64,000 nt of DNA from Litorimonas haliclonae (GCF_965138505.1 NZ_CBCSCO010000001.1:806001-870000), one strand, 5' to 3'. Shown: positions 52,935 to 62,024, counted from the stretch's first letter. Program-made: numbers and translations. Notes: generated from the letters alone by a model not told the origin.

Positions 52935-53429
52935 ATGCCCGAAATTATCGACAACATCGACGCCAAAATTCTGCACTTAATCCAGAATAATGCCGGATTA
53001 TCCGTCGCGGATATCTCTGAACAAGTCGGGCTTTCCTCTTCCCCTTGCTGGCGGCGCATCAAGCGTATGGAAGAACTCGGCATTATTGAAAACCGTGTTA
53101 CCATTTTAAACCGCTCTAAACTAGGGCTGGATTTCGAAGTTTTCGTCGCCGTAAAACTCGGTCTTCCCAATCGCGCCAATATGGAAAAATTTGAAAATTC
53201 TGTCGCGCGAATGCCGGAAGTTATTCAATGCGCCGTTGTGACAGGAGCCGTGGATTTCATGCTGCGTATCGTGACGAAAGATATGCACTCTTACGAGGAT
53301 TTTCTGCGCGAAACCCTTCTCTCCATTGATCTCATTTCAGATGTTCAGTCGCGCATTGTCCTGCGCCAGAGCAAGGACACGAATGCGATACCCTTAAACC
53401 TTATAAGCAATGCTGTGCCTCGCCATTAG
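52935..53429 (+). CDS. bkdR: Lrp/AsnC-family regulator, probably of the bkd operon
   Basis: A 164-residue regulator with a winged helix-turn-helix (GLSVADISEQVGLSSSPCWR) and a RAM effector domain. AGAGG precedes ATG 52935; the frame from 52905 is not needed. It is divergent from the bkd operon across an AT-rich 188-base gap, as BkdR is in Pseudomonas, where it activates bkd with branched-chain amino acids. The same role here is inference from position. Confidence 0.85.
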   Translation: MPEIIDNIDAKILHLIQNNAGLSVADISEQVGLSSSPCWRRIKRMEELGIIENRVTILNRSKLGLDFEVFVAVKLGLPNRANMEKFENSVARMPEVIQCAVVTGAVDFMLRIVTKDMHSYEDFLRETLLSIDLISDVQSRIVLRQSKDTNAIPLNLISNAVPRH

Positions 53430-53464
53430 CCTATTTCTTCATTTACGGTAAAATCTTCCCGTGA

Positions 53465-53487
53465 CGACCCCTTTTGAGGTCGCTTTT
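53465..53487 (+). terminator. Weak terminator after bkdR
   Basis: CGACCCC-TTTT-GAGGTCG, a stem of six pairs with one mismatch, followed by CTTTT. Confidence 0.45.
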
Positions 53488-53558
53488 GTTGACTTAGAGG
53501 TGCAGCGGCCTTAACCGCACAGTTTGTTTAAGCTGTCATTTATTGCGGAAAGTTTGTC

Positions 53559-55226
53559 ATGCCCGTTCCCGTTATTGTCCTCAACTTCGGCCACAGCGTT
53601 TTGCGGACACTAGAAGATTACACCAATGCGGCCTCAGAGATTTACCGGCATTACCGACAAGGCCAAAACGTGGTCGCCGTTACCTCCGCGCAAGGCGACC
53701 AAAGCGATGTTTTGCTCGCCGAAGCCCGTCGAATTGGCCCCGAAGGTCAAGCTAAGAACCTACCAGAACTTATTCAACTCGGTGAACGCCGCTCCGCCGC
53801 TCTTTTAGCGCTCGCGCTGGAGCGTATCGGCGCCCCAGCATTTGTGCGCCAAGCCCGTGATTTGGGCCTCACCGCAAAAGGGAGTTCGACGGAGGCAGAG
53901 CTAACCGGGTTAGACGCCGACCAACTCCACCAGGATTTGAAAGATCATGATATTGTCGTAATGCCCGGCTATGTGGCAATTGGCGATAAGGACCGAACTG
54001 TTCTTCTCGGCCAAGGCGGATCGGATTTGACGGCTTTGTTCGTGGCGGACCAAATCGACTCCCCGGCCCTGCTTCTCAAAGATGTCGACGGCGTTTACGC
54101 CCGCGACCCGAAACAATCCGGAGACAGTCCAGAGCGTTACAGCGATATCAGCTGGGACGACATGGCAAAAGTCGCCGGCCCGCTTGTCGAACCCAAAGCC
54201 TTGGGGTTTGCCAAAAAGCACGAACAATCTTTCCGTATCGGGCGGCCCGGCATCCCGCTTTACACTACCATCGGCTCAAAAACAGGCCCGCTTTCTGCGG
54301 CCCCGAAGTTTAAAAAACTGCGCGTCGCTATGATGGGCTGCGGCGTCGTCGGCGGCGGTGTGTTCCGGCGGATGAAAGCCTCCCCCGATAAGTTCGAGAT
54401 GGTCAAAATCATGGTGCGCGATATCGAAAAATATATCGACCAAGGCTATAGTCCCGACCTACTGACAACAGAATTTGACGACCTCGCGGCGGCCAAGCCG
54501 GATATCTTTATTGATGTCTCCGGCGGTATAGAACCTGCTCTATCAAACACTCGCGCTATGATTGAGGCGGGCGTTCATGTCGTCAGTGCCAATAAACAAG
54601 CCATCGCCAAAGGCGGACGCGAGTTAATTAATCTGGCAGAAAGCAAAGGCGTAGAGCTGCTTTTCTCAGCTTCTGCCGGCGGCGGAATGCCGGTTCTAGA
54701 AATGTGCAAACGTGAAAAGGGGCGCATAACCCGCGTTCAGGCTTTGCTTAACGGGACAACCAACTTCATGCTCGGCGAAATCAGCAAGGGACGGTCTTAT
54801 GAAGACGCTCTGGCCGACGCGCAGGAAAAAGGGTTTGCCGAAGCCGATCCGTCCAATGACGTGAACGGGGCCGATGCCGGCGCTAAAATTCTACTTGTCG
54901 CCCTGCTCGGCTTTGACGAAGAAATCACCATTGACGACATCCACCGCGACTCTATCGAAAACTTCAACCCAACGGAGCCGCCAAAGGGATCGATAAAGCG
55001 CATCGCGACTGTCTGGAAAGATTCCAACGGGTTCTCGTCCCGGCTCGATTTAAAAGACCTCAGCCTAAATAACTTTTTGGCCAAAGCCGAAGGCGAAGAA
55101 GCCCACGCTGTTTTTGATTTTGATGACGGCGATCAATATCGCATCCGCGGCAAAGGCGCCGGGCGTTGGCCGACGACAGAATCGGTCATGGCAGATCTAT
55201 TCGACATTTCGGCCCTCAATTTATAG
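53559..55226 (+). CDS. hom: Aspartokinase-like/homoserine dehydrogenase fusion
   Basis: A 555-residue two-part protein. Residues 1-250 are an amino-acid-kinase fold like aspartokinase (LIQLGERRSAALLALALERI, LLGQGGSDLTALFVADQI, KDVDGVYARDP), but the phosphate-binding KFGGTS is replaced by LNFGHSV, which lacks the lysine. Residues 254-555 are homoserine dehydrogenase with NAD motif MMGCGVVGGG, SANKQAIA, LNGTTNFML and FAEADPSNDVNGADAGAK. There are no ACT domains. It reduces aspartate semialdehyde to homoserine for Met and Thr. The kinase half may be inactive or have another substrate. Confidence 0.9.
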   Translation: MPVPVIVLNFGHSVLRTLEDYTNAASEIYRHYRQGQNVVAVTSAQGDQSDVLLAEARRIGPEGQAKNLPELIQLGERRSAALLALALERIGAPAFVRQARDLGLTAKGSSTEAELTGLDADQLHQDLKDHDIVVMPGYVAIGDKDRTVLLGQGGSDLTALFVADQIDSPALLLKDVDGVYARDPKQSGDSPERYSDISWDDMAKVAGPLVEPKALGFAKKHEQSFRIGRPGIPLYTTIGSKTGPLSAAPKFKKLRVAMMGCGVVGGGVFRRMKASPDKFEMVKIMVRDIEKYIDQGYSPDLLTTEFDDLAAAKPDIFIDVSGGIEPALSNTRAMIEAGVHVVSANKQAIAKGGRELINLAESKGVELLFSASAGGGMPVLEMCKREKGRITRVQALLNGTTNFMLGEISKGRSYEDALADAQEKGFAEADPSNDVNGADAGAKILLVALLGFDEEITIDDIHRDSIENFNPTEPPKGSIKRIATVWKDSNGFSSRLDLKDLSLNNFLAKAEGEEAHAVFDFDDGDQYRIRGKGAGRWPTTESVMADLFDISALNL

Positions 55227-55244
55227 ACGCGGCTAGCCTTTAGT

Positions 55245-55865
55245 CTAAGCCGTGCTTTCGGCTTGCTTCAATTCAGTTCGCGCCTGCATTATGATAGAGG
55301 CGGCGGATTGCAAGAAGATCGCCGCCATCAATCCAGCGACAATTAAATCCGGCCAAGCAGAGCCCGTAAAGGCTACCGCAAAGCCGGCCAATATAACTCC
55401 GACATTTCCGATGGCGTCATTGCGCGAACAAAGCCAAACAGAGCGGACATTTGAATCCCCGTCTCGCCATTTCAAAAGAATGAACACGCTTGCCATATTG
55501 GCTAGGAACGCGAGGGCGCCAATCAAACCCATCGTGTGAGCTTCTGGGGCGCCGCCCTCAAAAAACCGTAGACCTGTCGTCACGAGAATAACCAGAGCCA
55601 TCAGTCCCAGCGACGCGCCTTTAAAAAGCGAGGCCAAAGCACGCGTTCTTACCGCTGCACCAATGACAGCGAGACTAATCGCATAGGTTACAGAATCCCC
55701 GGCAAAATCGAGGGCGTCAGCTTTTAGCGCTTGGGATTGAGACGAGAACCCAGCGGCCATTTCAACGAAAAACATCACCGCATTAATTAAAATGACAGCT
55801 ATAAGCGCTCGCTTATACCCCTTTGAGAGTCCGGTGAAGACTTGTGGTTCGCAACATTTTCCCAT
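55245..55865 (-). CDS. Cation diffusion facilitator-like transporter
   Basis: A 206-residue membrane protein with about six helices. The CDF ligand motifs appear as LKADALDFAGDS and SRNDAIGN on helices 2 and 5. It ends soon after helix 6, so the usual C-terminal cytoplasmic domain is missing. It starts MGKCCEPQVF, whose Cys pair may bind metal. Likely divalent-metal efflux. Convergent with hom. Confidence 0.8.
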   Translation of the reverse strand: MGKCCEPQVFTGLSKGYKRALIAVILINAVMFFVEMAAGFSSQSQALKADALDFAGDSVTYAISLAVIGAAVRTRALASLFKGASLGLMALVILVTTGLRFFEGGAPEAHTMGLIGALAFLANMASVFILLKWRDGDSNVRSVWLCSRNDAIGNVGVILAGFAVAFTGSAWPDLIVAGLMAAIFLQSAASIIMQARTELKQAESTA

Positions 55866-55936
55866 GGGTCAGACTAACATTTTCTCCCCTCAGTTTGACA
55901 AGGGAGAAATGTATCTCATGCGCATATGAAAATATT

Positions 55937-56404
55937 TTAAAGAACAGGCCTTGATATCATCAGCCAGACAATTCCAAGGACGGCAAAGAATGCTGGAAAT
56001 CCGCAAGCAAACCATATTCGATATAACTTGAAATAGCGTGTCGGCAATACGTGACCATTGAGCATAGCATTTCGCGCTAAATCCCTCATCTGCTGTTGCA
56101 TCCAGACCACAGGCAACCAAAATAAGCCAACCAATACATACAATATGAGTGACCATAGCACCCAGCCATGCATTATGGGCCAGCCGATCGATTTTGCGAG
56201 TAATATCCCTGTTATGGGCTGTATGATAACGGCGGAGGCTGTGAAAACCCAATCCGCGACCACCACTATGCCTGCAGTATGAGCGATCAGTTTCACGTCG
56301 CCCGTCCGGTGGGCCATCACCATAAAAAATGCGATGCCTGCCCCGGTCCCGAGCAAGACTGTTGCGCCGATCACATGCGCCCATCTTAAAAGATCAATCC
56401 ACAT
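55937..56404 (-). CDS. DUF2269 family membrane protein
   Basis: A 155-residue protein with four helices. It opens LLRWAHVIGATVLLGTGAGI with a His in helix 1, as in DUF2269. It starts one base after the SDR-DoxX gene ends and is surely co-transcribed with it. The function of the family is unknown. Confidence 0.85.
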   Translation of the reverse strand: MWIDLLRWAHVIGATVLLGTGAGIAFFMVMAHRTGDVKLIAHTAGIVVVADWVFTASAVIIQPITGILLAKSIGWPIMHGWVLWSLILYVLVGLFWLPVVWMQQQMRDLARNAMLNGHVLPTRYFKLYRIWFACGFPAFFAVLGIVWLMISRPVL

Positions 56405-56405
56405 T

Positions 56406-57701
56406 CTACCGCTCCTCCGCTAGGCTTGCGATGACCAGGGCGAGAGCAATAGCGGGAAAGACTTTTACCATCGGCCCCAATGGATCGCTCCAAAGGTGCG
56501 GGGTCAAAACGGCACTCGCGATGAGATACCCTACAGCTACGAGAATTGAGAAAAGACTCATGAAACGGGTCAATGGTCGGAATAAAACTAAAAGACCGAT
56601 ACCAATATCTATAAGAGATCCCAACAAAACAGATAAAATAGCGGTAGTTTCCGGCAAAGCCCCCTCAAGGATAGCCACGGCCTTATCCTGTTGGAACATG
56701 CCTATGACGCCTGAAGTAAGCCAAAACGCTGACATGGTGATCAGCAGCAAAGGAAATAAGAGCTTTGCGCGCGCATAGAGTCTTTCCTGCGCCGTAGGAG
56801 GCAGGTCTTTTAAACTTCGTTTCAAACTTTGCGGAACGTGACCCGTCTCGTGTGTCCAAGGCGCCGGATCGCCCGTGACGTTTTGAGTAAGCACTTTCAG
56901 AGATGTGGAACGCAAGGACGAACGCCATCCCAACCACCCCGCAAAATCAGCTATTTTAGAGACCATACCTCCCACCCAGTTTGGGACAGATATAACGAAA
57001 GCGGGCTTGGTAAATCCAAGCCAAGCTCGAAAGCTGAGAATTAGTTCGGTGAGTGTCTGGGAACCTTCTTCAACGAGATCGAAATCCTGCCCGGCCAAGC
57101 TGTCTTCGCCAAGGGCGACGGAAACTGCATAGGCTACGTCGCGAACGGAGATTGTCTGAATCCGGGCATTTGGCATGACCAGCGGTTGAATGAGCGGAAA
57201 TGCAGCCAGCATACGCAGCAGGCTTGTTCCGCCATACGCGTTCGGCGAAATGACAAGGCCGGGTCTTAAAATTGTCCACTTCAAACGGCTCTTTTTCAAC
57301 GCCTCATCTGCTGCAGCCTTGGTTTGATAAAAAAGAGTTTCTGCAGACCTCGTAGCGCCCGGCGCAGATATTTGGATAAATTTTGCAACCCCTTTTTGCT
57401 CACAGGCTTTGATCAAGGCCTTGATGGAATCGCGCTGCGTTGCCGCGACATTATCCTTCAATCCATTTTGTAAAATTCCGGCAGCATTTACCACCGCATC
57501 AATATGATCGAGATGTTCGAGCCAGTCTTTTGGGTCAGTTAGTTTGGATATATCGGCTGAAATCCAAGCTGCCTCGGGTAGAAACTTTCTGCCCTTTTTG
57601 GCCGACCTGGCCAATCCGGTAACTTGATTCCCCTGTTTCAATAGGGATTTAGAAACCGCCAGCCCTATCAGGCCATACCCGCCAAGCACTAATACACGCA
57701 A
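56406..57701 (-). CDS. NAD(P)-binding SDR fused to a DoxX-like membrane domain
   Basis: A 431-residue protein. Residues 1-300 are an atypical SDR with VLGGYGLIGLAVSKSLL, VVNAAGILQ and a degenerate active site (FYQTKAAADEALKKS holds the Tyr and Lys). After the basic segment near 305 there are four helices of a DoxX-like domain ending LVIASLAEER. This fusion, followed by DUF2269, occurs in other proteobacteria as a membrane-bound NADH-linked enzyme of unknown substrate. Confidence 0.82.
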   Translation of the reverse strand: MRVLVLGGYGLIGLAVSKSLLKQGNQVTGLARSAKKGRKFLPEAAWISADISKLTDPKDWLEHLDHIDAVVNAAGILQNGLKDNVAATQRDSIKALIKACEQKGVAKFIQISAPGATRSAETLFYQTKAAADEALKKSRLKWTILRPGLVISPNAYGGTSLLRMLAAFPLIQPLVMPNARIQTISVRDVAYAVSVALGEDSLAGQDFDLVEEGSQTLTELILSFRAWLGFTKPAFVISVPNWVGGMVSKIADFAGWLGWRSSLRSTSLKVLTQNVTGDPAPWTHETGHVPQSLKRSLKDLPPTAQERLYARAKLLFPLLLITMSAFWLTSGVIGMFQQDKAVAILEGALPETTAILSVLLGSLIDIGIGLLVLFRPLTRFMSLFSILVAVGYLIASAVLTPHLWSDPLGPMVKVFPAIALALVIASLAEER

Positions 57702-57772
57702 TTGCCCCTGCCCTTCGAAACGTCTCGGCAGTCAAAATGATACGTCAGTTGATTTCGCAAATCGGCCTCAAA

Positions 57773-58405
57773 CTAAAACGGTAGAATGCTCCGCTTCTTT
57801 GTATAGCTCGTATAGCCGACATTGGCGCCGAGGCGAAGGCCTACGCCTGTTCGAACCGGGGCGAGGGTGATTCCGTTTGCCGCCTGATAATTAATCGCCA
57901 TACCGGCGACAAGGTAAGCCGATCCGTCCACACCCGGAAAACGGCGATACACATTGACGGGGTCTTCCAAACCGTAAACGAGTGTGAAAACTTTTCCGGC
58001 TTCCGCCCCCACATCAAACCCGACGGTCGGACCTTGCCAAAAAACTTCTGCTGTGCGTCCGTCTTTCATCCAAAGCGTACCTTTGCCGTAACGCGCGCCA
58101 ATGGTCAGTGCGCCGCCGCCCTCTTCGCCCGTGATATAGGCCGTCGGACGCCCGCGCTCTTTAAACAGACGCTCAATCGCGGAGGCCGCGCTTTCACTTG
58201 TGACGCCCAAATGTGTGGAAATCGCCGCGACAACTTCATTTTCATTGTAGCTTTCGGCTTGCGCCTCAGACTTGGCCTGGGCGTTCCGAATATCACTATT
58301 GGCATTGGGGTTATTCGGCGCGGTCGCGCAGGCGGAAAGTAACAAGACAGCGGCGGAAAACGTCGCGACGGATTGCAGGACAGAATTAAACATAAGGGGC
58401 CTCAT
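57773..58405 (-). CDS. eipA: EipA family envelope integrity lipoprotein (DUF1134)
   Basis: A 210-residue protein with a lipoprotein signal (LLSAC) and the DUF1134 domain, with ERLFKERGRPTAYITGEEGG, GARYGKGTLWMKDG and VFWQGPTVGFDVGAEAGKVF. The Brucella and Caulobacter EipA proteins are periplasmic beta-barrels needed for envelope integrity. Start is ATG 58405 or ATG 58393. A two-hairpin element lies 117 bases upstream. Confidence 0.88.
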   Translation of the reverse strand: MRPLMFNSVLQSVATFSAAVLLLSACATAPNNPNANSDIRNAQAKSEAQAESYNENEVVAAISTHLGVTSESAASAIERLFKERGRPTAYITGEEGGGALTIGARYGKGTLWMKDGRTAEVFWQGPTVGFDVGAEAGKVFTLVYGLEDPVNVYRRFPGVDGSAYLVAGMAINYQAANGITLAPVRTGVGLRLGANVGYTSYTKKRSILPF

Positions 58406-58522
58406 TCATTTCCGGCCAACGTCTGGCTTTATAGTTAATAAATAACAAAAATACGCTGCGAATGAGCAAGAGTTAATGTGTGAGGCAGGCTGAAACTGAC
58501 GAACAATTTTCCTGAATAAGAT

Positions 58523-58588
58523 GAACCCGAGACTATAGGGGGGCAACAAGTCTCGGGTTCTAAGCTCAAGTAAAGGGAGGAACTTGAG
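58523..58588. other. Two stacked hairpins, candidate small RNA or 5' leader
   Basis: Stem 1 is 12 perfect base pairs (GAACCCGAGACT/AGTCTCGGGTTC, 58523-58534 and 58549-58560) with a 14-base loop. Stem 2 is 7 perfect base pairs (CTCAAGT/ACTTGAG, 58565-58571 and 58582-58588) with a 10-base loop. Read on the minus strand the loops are TGTTGCCCCCCTAT and TCCTCCCTTT, that is C-rich and anti-Shine-Dalgarno-like. No strong T-run follows on either strand. It lies between eipA and oxyR and could be eipA's leader or a free RNA. Confidence 0.5.
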
Positions 58589-58647
58589 ATAGGGACGCTA
58601 ATTTAAAGCGTTAGGCAGTGTATATAGGCTCGATTGTGGTTTGCATA

Positions 58648-58684
58648 ATCGATTGATTCTATCATCTTGATAGATTTACTCTAT
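58648..58684 (+). promoter_or_regulatory. OxyR binding site upstream of oxyR
   Basis: The sequence ATCG-N7-CTAT-N7-ATAG-N7-CTAT matches 15 of 16 consensus bases of the extended OxyR motif (ATAG-N7-CTAT repeated) with exact spacing. It ends 16 bases before the oxyR start, as expected for autoregulation. Confidence 0.8.
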
Positions 58685-58700
58685 CTATTAAGCTCAGCAT

Positions 58701-59597
58701 ATGAACCTCAGAGATTTAGATTATATTTGCGCGGTTGCCGACATTGGCCATTTTGGACAAGCGGCTGAAGCCTGCTATGTCAGCCAGCCGACACTGTCAG
58801 GGCAGATCAAAAAGCTAGAGGCCGAATTAGGGGTCACTCTTTTTGAACGAAGCCACAAAGGCATTCGCGTGACGGGAATCGGGAAAGAAATTATCGCCAT
58901 TGCTCGGGACGCCAGAGACGCCGCGCAGCGCATCAAAGACGTGGCCGCCATGGCGCAAGATCCCCTGGCCGGAACATTATCCCTCGGCCTGATCCCAACC
59001 ATTGCGCCTTATTTAATTCCGCGCTTTGTCACGAAACTCCAAACCACGCTCCCCAATATGACCATTCATTATCGCGAAGATATTACCGACCGACTGAACG
59101 AAGCATTAGTCATGGGAGACCTGGATGTGGCGGTGTTAGCCACGCCTCCGATGGAAGATAGCTTAGACGCTATAGAGCTTTACGTAGAACCTTTCTGGCT
59201 TTTATTTCCCAAAGACCATGAGCTGGCAAACCTCGAAAAAGTTTCCATGGCAGATGTGAAAGACGAAGATGTCCTATTGCTAACCGAAGGACATTGTTTC
59301 CGCGATCAAGCGTTATCCATTTGCCGACCCGCGCAAAAACGGCGGCAGCAAAGCCTGCGGGCCACCAGTCTTGAAACGCTCATCAATCTTGTGGCCTCGG
59401 GGCAAGGGGTTACTCTCGTGCCGGCCCTGGCCATGCGCGGCGGTTGGATTTCGGAATTAGACCTCAGCTCTCATAGACTGACAGATAAAGGCGCTTCACG
59501 TCAGATATATCTGACCTATCGAAAGCGTTTTCCGCGCCAAAAAGCCATTCAGGCATTGGCTGAGGTTATCCGCGAAGGGTTACCGGAGTCCTTTTGA
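58701..59597 (+). CDS. oxyR: OxyR peroxide-sensing LysR-type regulator
   Basis: A 298-residue regulator with an N-terminal winged helix (GQAAEACYVSQPTLSGQIKK) and a regulatory domain with the redox cysteines Cys199 and Cys208 in GHCFRDQALSIC, numbered exactly as in E. coli OxyR. Peroxide forms the disulphide and switches DNA binding. It is convergent with katG, a classical target. A near-perfect OxyR box sits just upstream. Confidence 0.97.
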   Translation: MNLRDLDYICAVADIGHFGQAAEACYVSQPTLSGQIKKLEAELGVTLFERSHKGIRVTGIGKEIIAIARDARDAAQRIKDVAAMAQDPLAGTLSLGLIPTIAPYLIPRFVTKLQTTLPNMTIHYREDITDRLNEALVMGDLDVAVLATPPMEDSLDAIELYVEPFWLLFPKDHELANLEKVSMADVKDEDVLLLTEGHCFRDQALSICRPAQKRRQQSLRATSLETLINLVASGQGVTLVPALAMRGGWISELDLSSHRLTDKGASRQIYLTYRKRFPRQKAIQALAEVIREGLPESF

Positions 59598-59601
59598 TTA
59601 A

Positions 59602-59638
59602 ATAAAAAAAGCCGCACGACCCGAAGGGCGCACGGCTT
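59602..59638 (-). terminator. Terminator after katG
   Basis: On the minus strand AAGCCG...CGGCTT-type pairing with an inner CCC-TTCG-GGG (two mismatches in between) is followed by TTTTTTTATTT. It lies between the convergent katG and oxyR. Confidence 0.7.
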
Positions 59639-59658
59639 GCTTCAAACATTAGGCTTTT

Positions 59659-61920
59659 CTAAGCGGCTTTTTCGTCCGCGTGCTTGCTGTCATCGCTTAG
59701 GTCAAAGCGGTCATTGTTCATGACTTTCGTCCAAGCTTTTGCAAATTCACGAATGAACGCTTCTTCGCCGTCACTTGCGCCGTAGAACTCACTGAGAGCG
59801 CGGAGTTCGGAATTAGACCCGAAGATTAGATCAGCGCGTGTAGCGGTAAATTTCTTCTCGCCTGTTTTTCGGTCTTTGCCGACGAAGTTCATTTCATTTC
59901 CGTCAGTGTCTTCCCAAACTGTGCCCATATCGAGCAAATTGACGAAGAAGTCGTTTGACAGAACGCCGGGTCGGTCGGTGAACATGCCGTCCTTACTGTC
60001 TTTATAATTCGCCCCGAGCACGCGAAGGCCGCCAATCAACACCGTCATCTGCGGGGCCGTGAGGTCCAGCAACTGCGCGCGGTCAACCATAAGCGCTTCG
60101 ACAGGAATGGAATAATCCGCTTTAACATAATTGCGGAAACCATCGGCTTGCGGCTCTAATACGTCATAGGACTCGGCATCTGTCATATCTTGAGATGCAT
60201 CCATACGGCCTGGAATGAACTCGACACTTATGTCGTGCCCGCCGTCCTTGGCAGCCTTTTCTACCGCAGCCGTCCCGCCGAGAACAATGAGGTCTGCCAT
60301 AGAGACTTTCTTACCGCCATCGGCTTTTCCGTTGAAATCCGATCGAATGCCTTCCAAAACCTTTAACACGCGTTTCAGATTATCAGGCTCGTTGACGTCC
60401 CAGTTCACCGCGGGTTCCAGACGAATACGCGCGCCGTTGGCGCCGCCGCGCTTGTCGGAGTTACGATAATGACCGGCCGAAGCCCAAGCCGTCTTGACGA
60501 GATCGGAGAGGCTCAAATCGCTCTTCAAAATAGTCTTCTTTAGCTCCGCCACATCGGCGTCACCTATGACGGGGTGGTCGCAAGCCGGAATCGGGTCTTG
60601 CCAAAGCAAATCTTCCTTTGGAACTTCCGGGCCGACATAACGGACCTTTGGCCCCATATCCCGGTGGGTAAGTTTAAACCAAGCCCGCGCGAAGACATCC
60701 GCGAAGTCATCCGGATTCTTCTGGAACCGCTCGGAAATCTTGCGGTAATCAGGATCCACTTTCATCGCCATATCTGCCGTGGTCATCATAGGCGGGTTCC
60801 CTTTTGACTCGTCATGAGCGTCGGGGACGATGTTATGAAGGTCCCGGTCAACAGGCTGCCATTGATGCGCGCCGGCCGGGGATTTTGTTAGCTCCCATTC
60901 ATGGTCCAGCAGCATATCGAAATAGCCTTTATTGTCGCCATTTGCCCATTGAGTAGGAGTCGGGGTCCAAGCCCCCTCCAATCCGGACGTAATCGTATGA
61001 CCGCCGCGACCACTCTCAAATGTGGAGGTCCAGCCCAGACCCTGTTCAAGAATTCCCGCGCCTTCCGGCTCAGCCCCGACCAGGCTGGCATCTCCGGCTC
61101 CGTGACATTTACCAAAAGAGTGTCCCCCGGCTGTCAGGGCGACTGTTTCTTCGTCATTCATCGCCATACGCGCGAAAGTTTCGCGGATGTCATGCGCAGA
61201 GGCTTGTGGGTCAGGGTTTCCGTCCGGGCCTTCGGGGTTCACATAAATAAGTCCCATCTGCACGGCCGCGAGCGGATTTTCGAGGACACGTTCGCCGGTG
61301 TAGCGGCTATTATCTCCGCCGCTCTCTTCCAGCCATTCCGCCTCAGATCCCCAGTAAATATCACTTTCCGGCGTGTAAATATCTTCGCGCCCACCTGCAT
61401 ATCCAAATGTTTTGAAACCCATGCTTTCGAGAGCGACATTCCCAGTCAAAATGAGCAGATCCGCCCAAGAGACAGACTTACCATATTTTTGCTTAATTGG
61501 CCAAAGAAGGCGGCGCGCCTTATCCAAATTGGCGTTGTCTGGCCAGCTATTCAGCGGTGCAAAACGTTGTGACCCGGAAGACGATCCTCCGCGGCCATCC
61601 GCGGTCCGGTATGTCCCGGCGGCGTGCCACGCCATACGGATAAAGAACGGGCCATAATGCCCCCAATCGGCCGGCCACCATTCTTGACTATCGGTCATCA
61701 GGTCATTGAGGTCAGATTTTAATTGATCATAATTTACCGCATTGAAGGCTTCGGCATAATCGAAATCCTCCGCTTCAGGAGAATCCATCCCGTGATGTTG
61801 GTGCAAAATAGAAAGATCGAGACGATCAGGCCACCAATCGCGGTTGCCACGCCCCGGGAGCCCACCCCCGCCATGTATTACCGGACATTTTCCACCTGTA
61901 TTGACTGTCATCTCATTCAT
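59659..61920 (-). CDS. katG: Catalase-peroxidase
   Basis: Bifunctional haem enzyme that breaks down hydrogen peroxide. In 753 residues it shows the distal triad RMAWHAAGTYR (Arg95, Trp98, His99), a YVNPEGPDG segment whose Tyr forms the Met-Tyr-Trp adduct, proximal TAGGHSFGKCHG and the typical inactive C-terminal repeat. I prefer ATG 61920, preceded by GGAGACC, over ATG 62001. Control by the convergent oxyR is supported by an OxyR-like site at 61988-62024. Confidence 0.97.
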   Translation of the reverse strand: MNEMTVNTGGKCPVIHGGGGLPGRGNRDWWPDRLDLSILHQHHGMDSPEAEDFDYAEAFNAVNYDQLKSDLNDLMTDSQEWWPADWGHYGPFFIRMAWHAAGTYRTADGRGGSSSGSQRFAPLNSWPDNANLDKARRLLWPIKQKYGKSVSWADLLILTGNVALESMGFKTFGYAGGREDIYTPESDIYWGSEAEWLEESGGDNSRYTGERVLENPLAAVQMGLIYVNPEGPDGNPDPQASAHDIRETFARMAMNDEETVALTAGGHSFGKCHGAGDASLVGAEPEGAGILEQGLGWTSTFESGRGGHTITSGLEGAWTPTPTQWANGDNKGYFDMLLDHEWELTKSPAGAHQWQPVDRDLHNIVPDAHDESKGNPPMMTTADMAMKVDPDYRKISERFQKNPDDFADVFARAWFKLTHRDMGPKVRYVGPEVPKEDLLWQDPIPACDHPVIGDADVAELKKTILKSDLSLSDLVKTAWASAGHYRNSDKRGGANGARIRLEPAVNWDVNEPDNLKRVLKVLEGIRSDFNGKADGGKKVSMADLIVLGGTAAVEKAAKDGGHDISVEFIPGRMDASQDMTDAESYDVLEPQADGFRNYVKADYSIPVEALMVDRAQLLDLTAPQMTVLIGGLRVLGANYKDSKDGMFTDRPGVLSNDFFVNLLDMGTVWEDTDGNEMNFVGKDRKTGEKKFTATRADLIFGSNSELRALSEFYGASDGEEAFIREFAKAWTKVMNNDRFDLSDDSKHADEKAA

Positions 61921-61987
61921 CTGGGTCTCCACTGAAAGCGTGTTAAAGTTATAAACCATTCTTAAAGGGCGATATCCCATCGGTCTA

Positions 61988-62024
61988 ATCGATTTTTCCA
62001 ATAAGAATTATTGGCCCTGCCTAT
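61988..62024. promoter_or_regulatory. Degenerate OxyR-type site upstream of katG
   Basis: ATCG-N7-CAAT-N7-ATTG-N7-CTAT follows the OxyR spacing exactly and matches 13 of 16 consensus bases. It lies 68 to 104 bases before the katG start. Confidence 0.5.
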
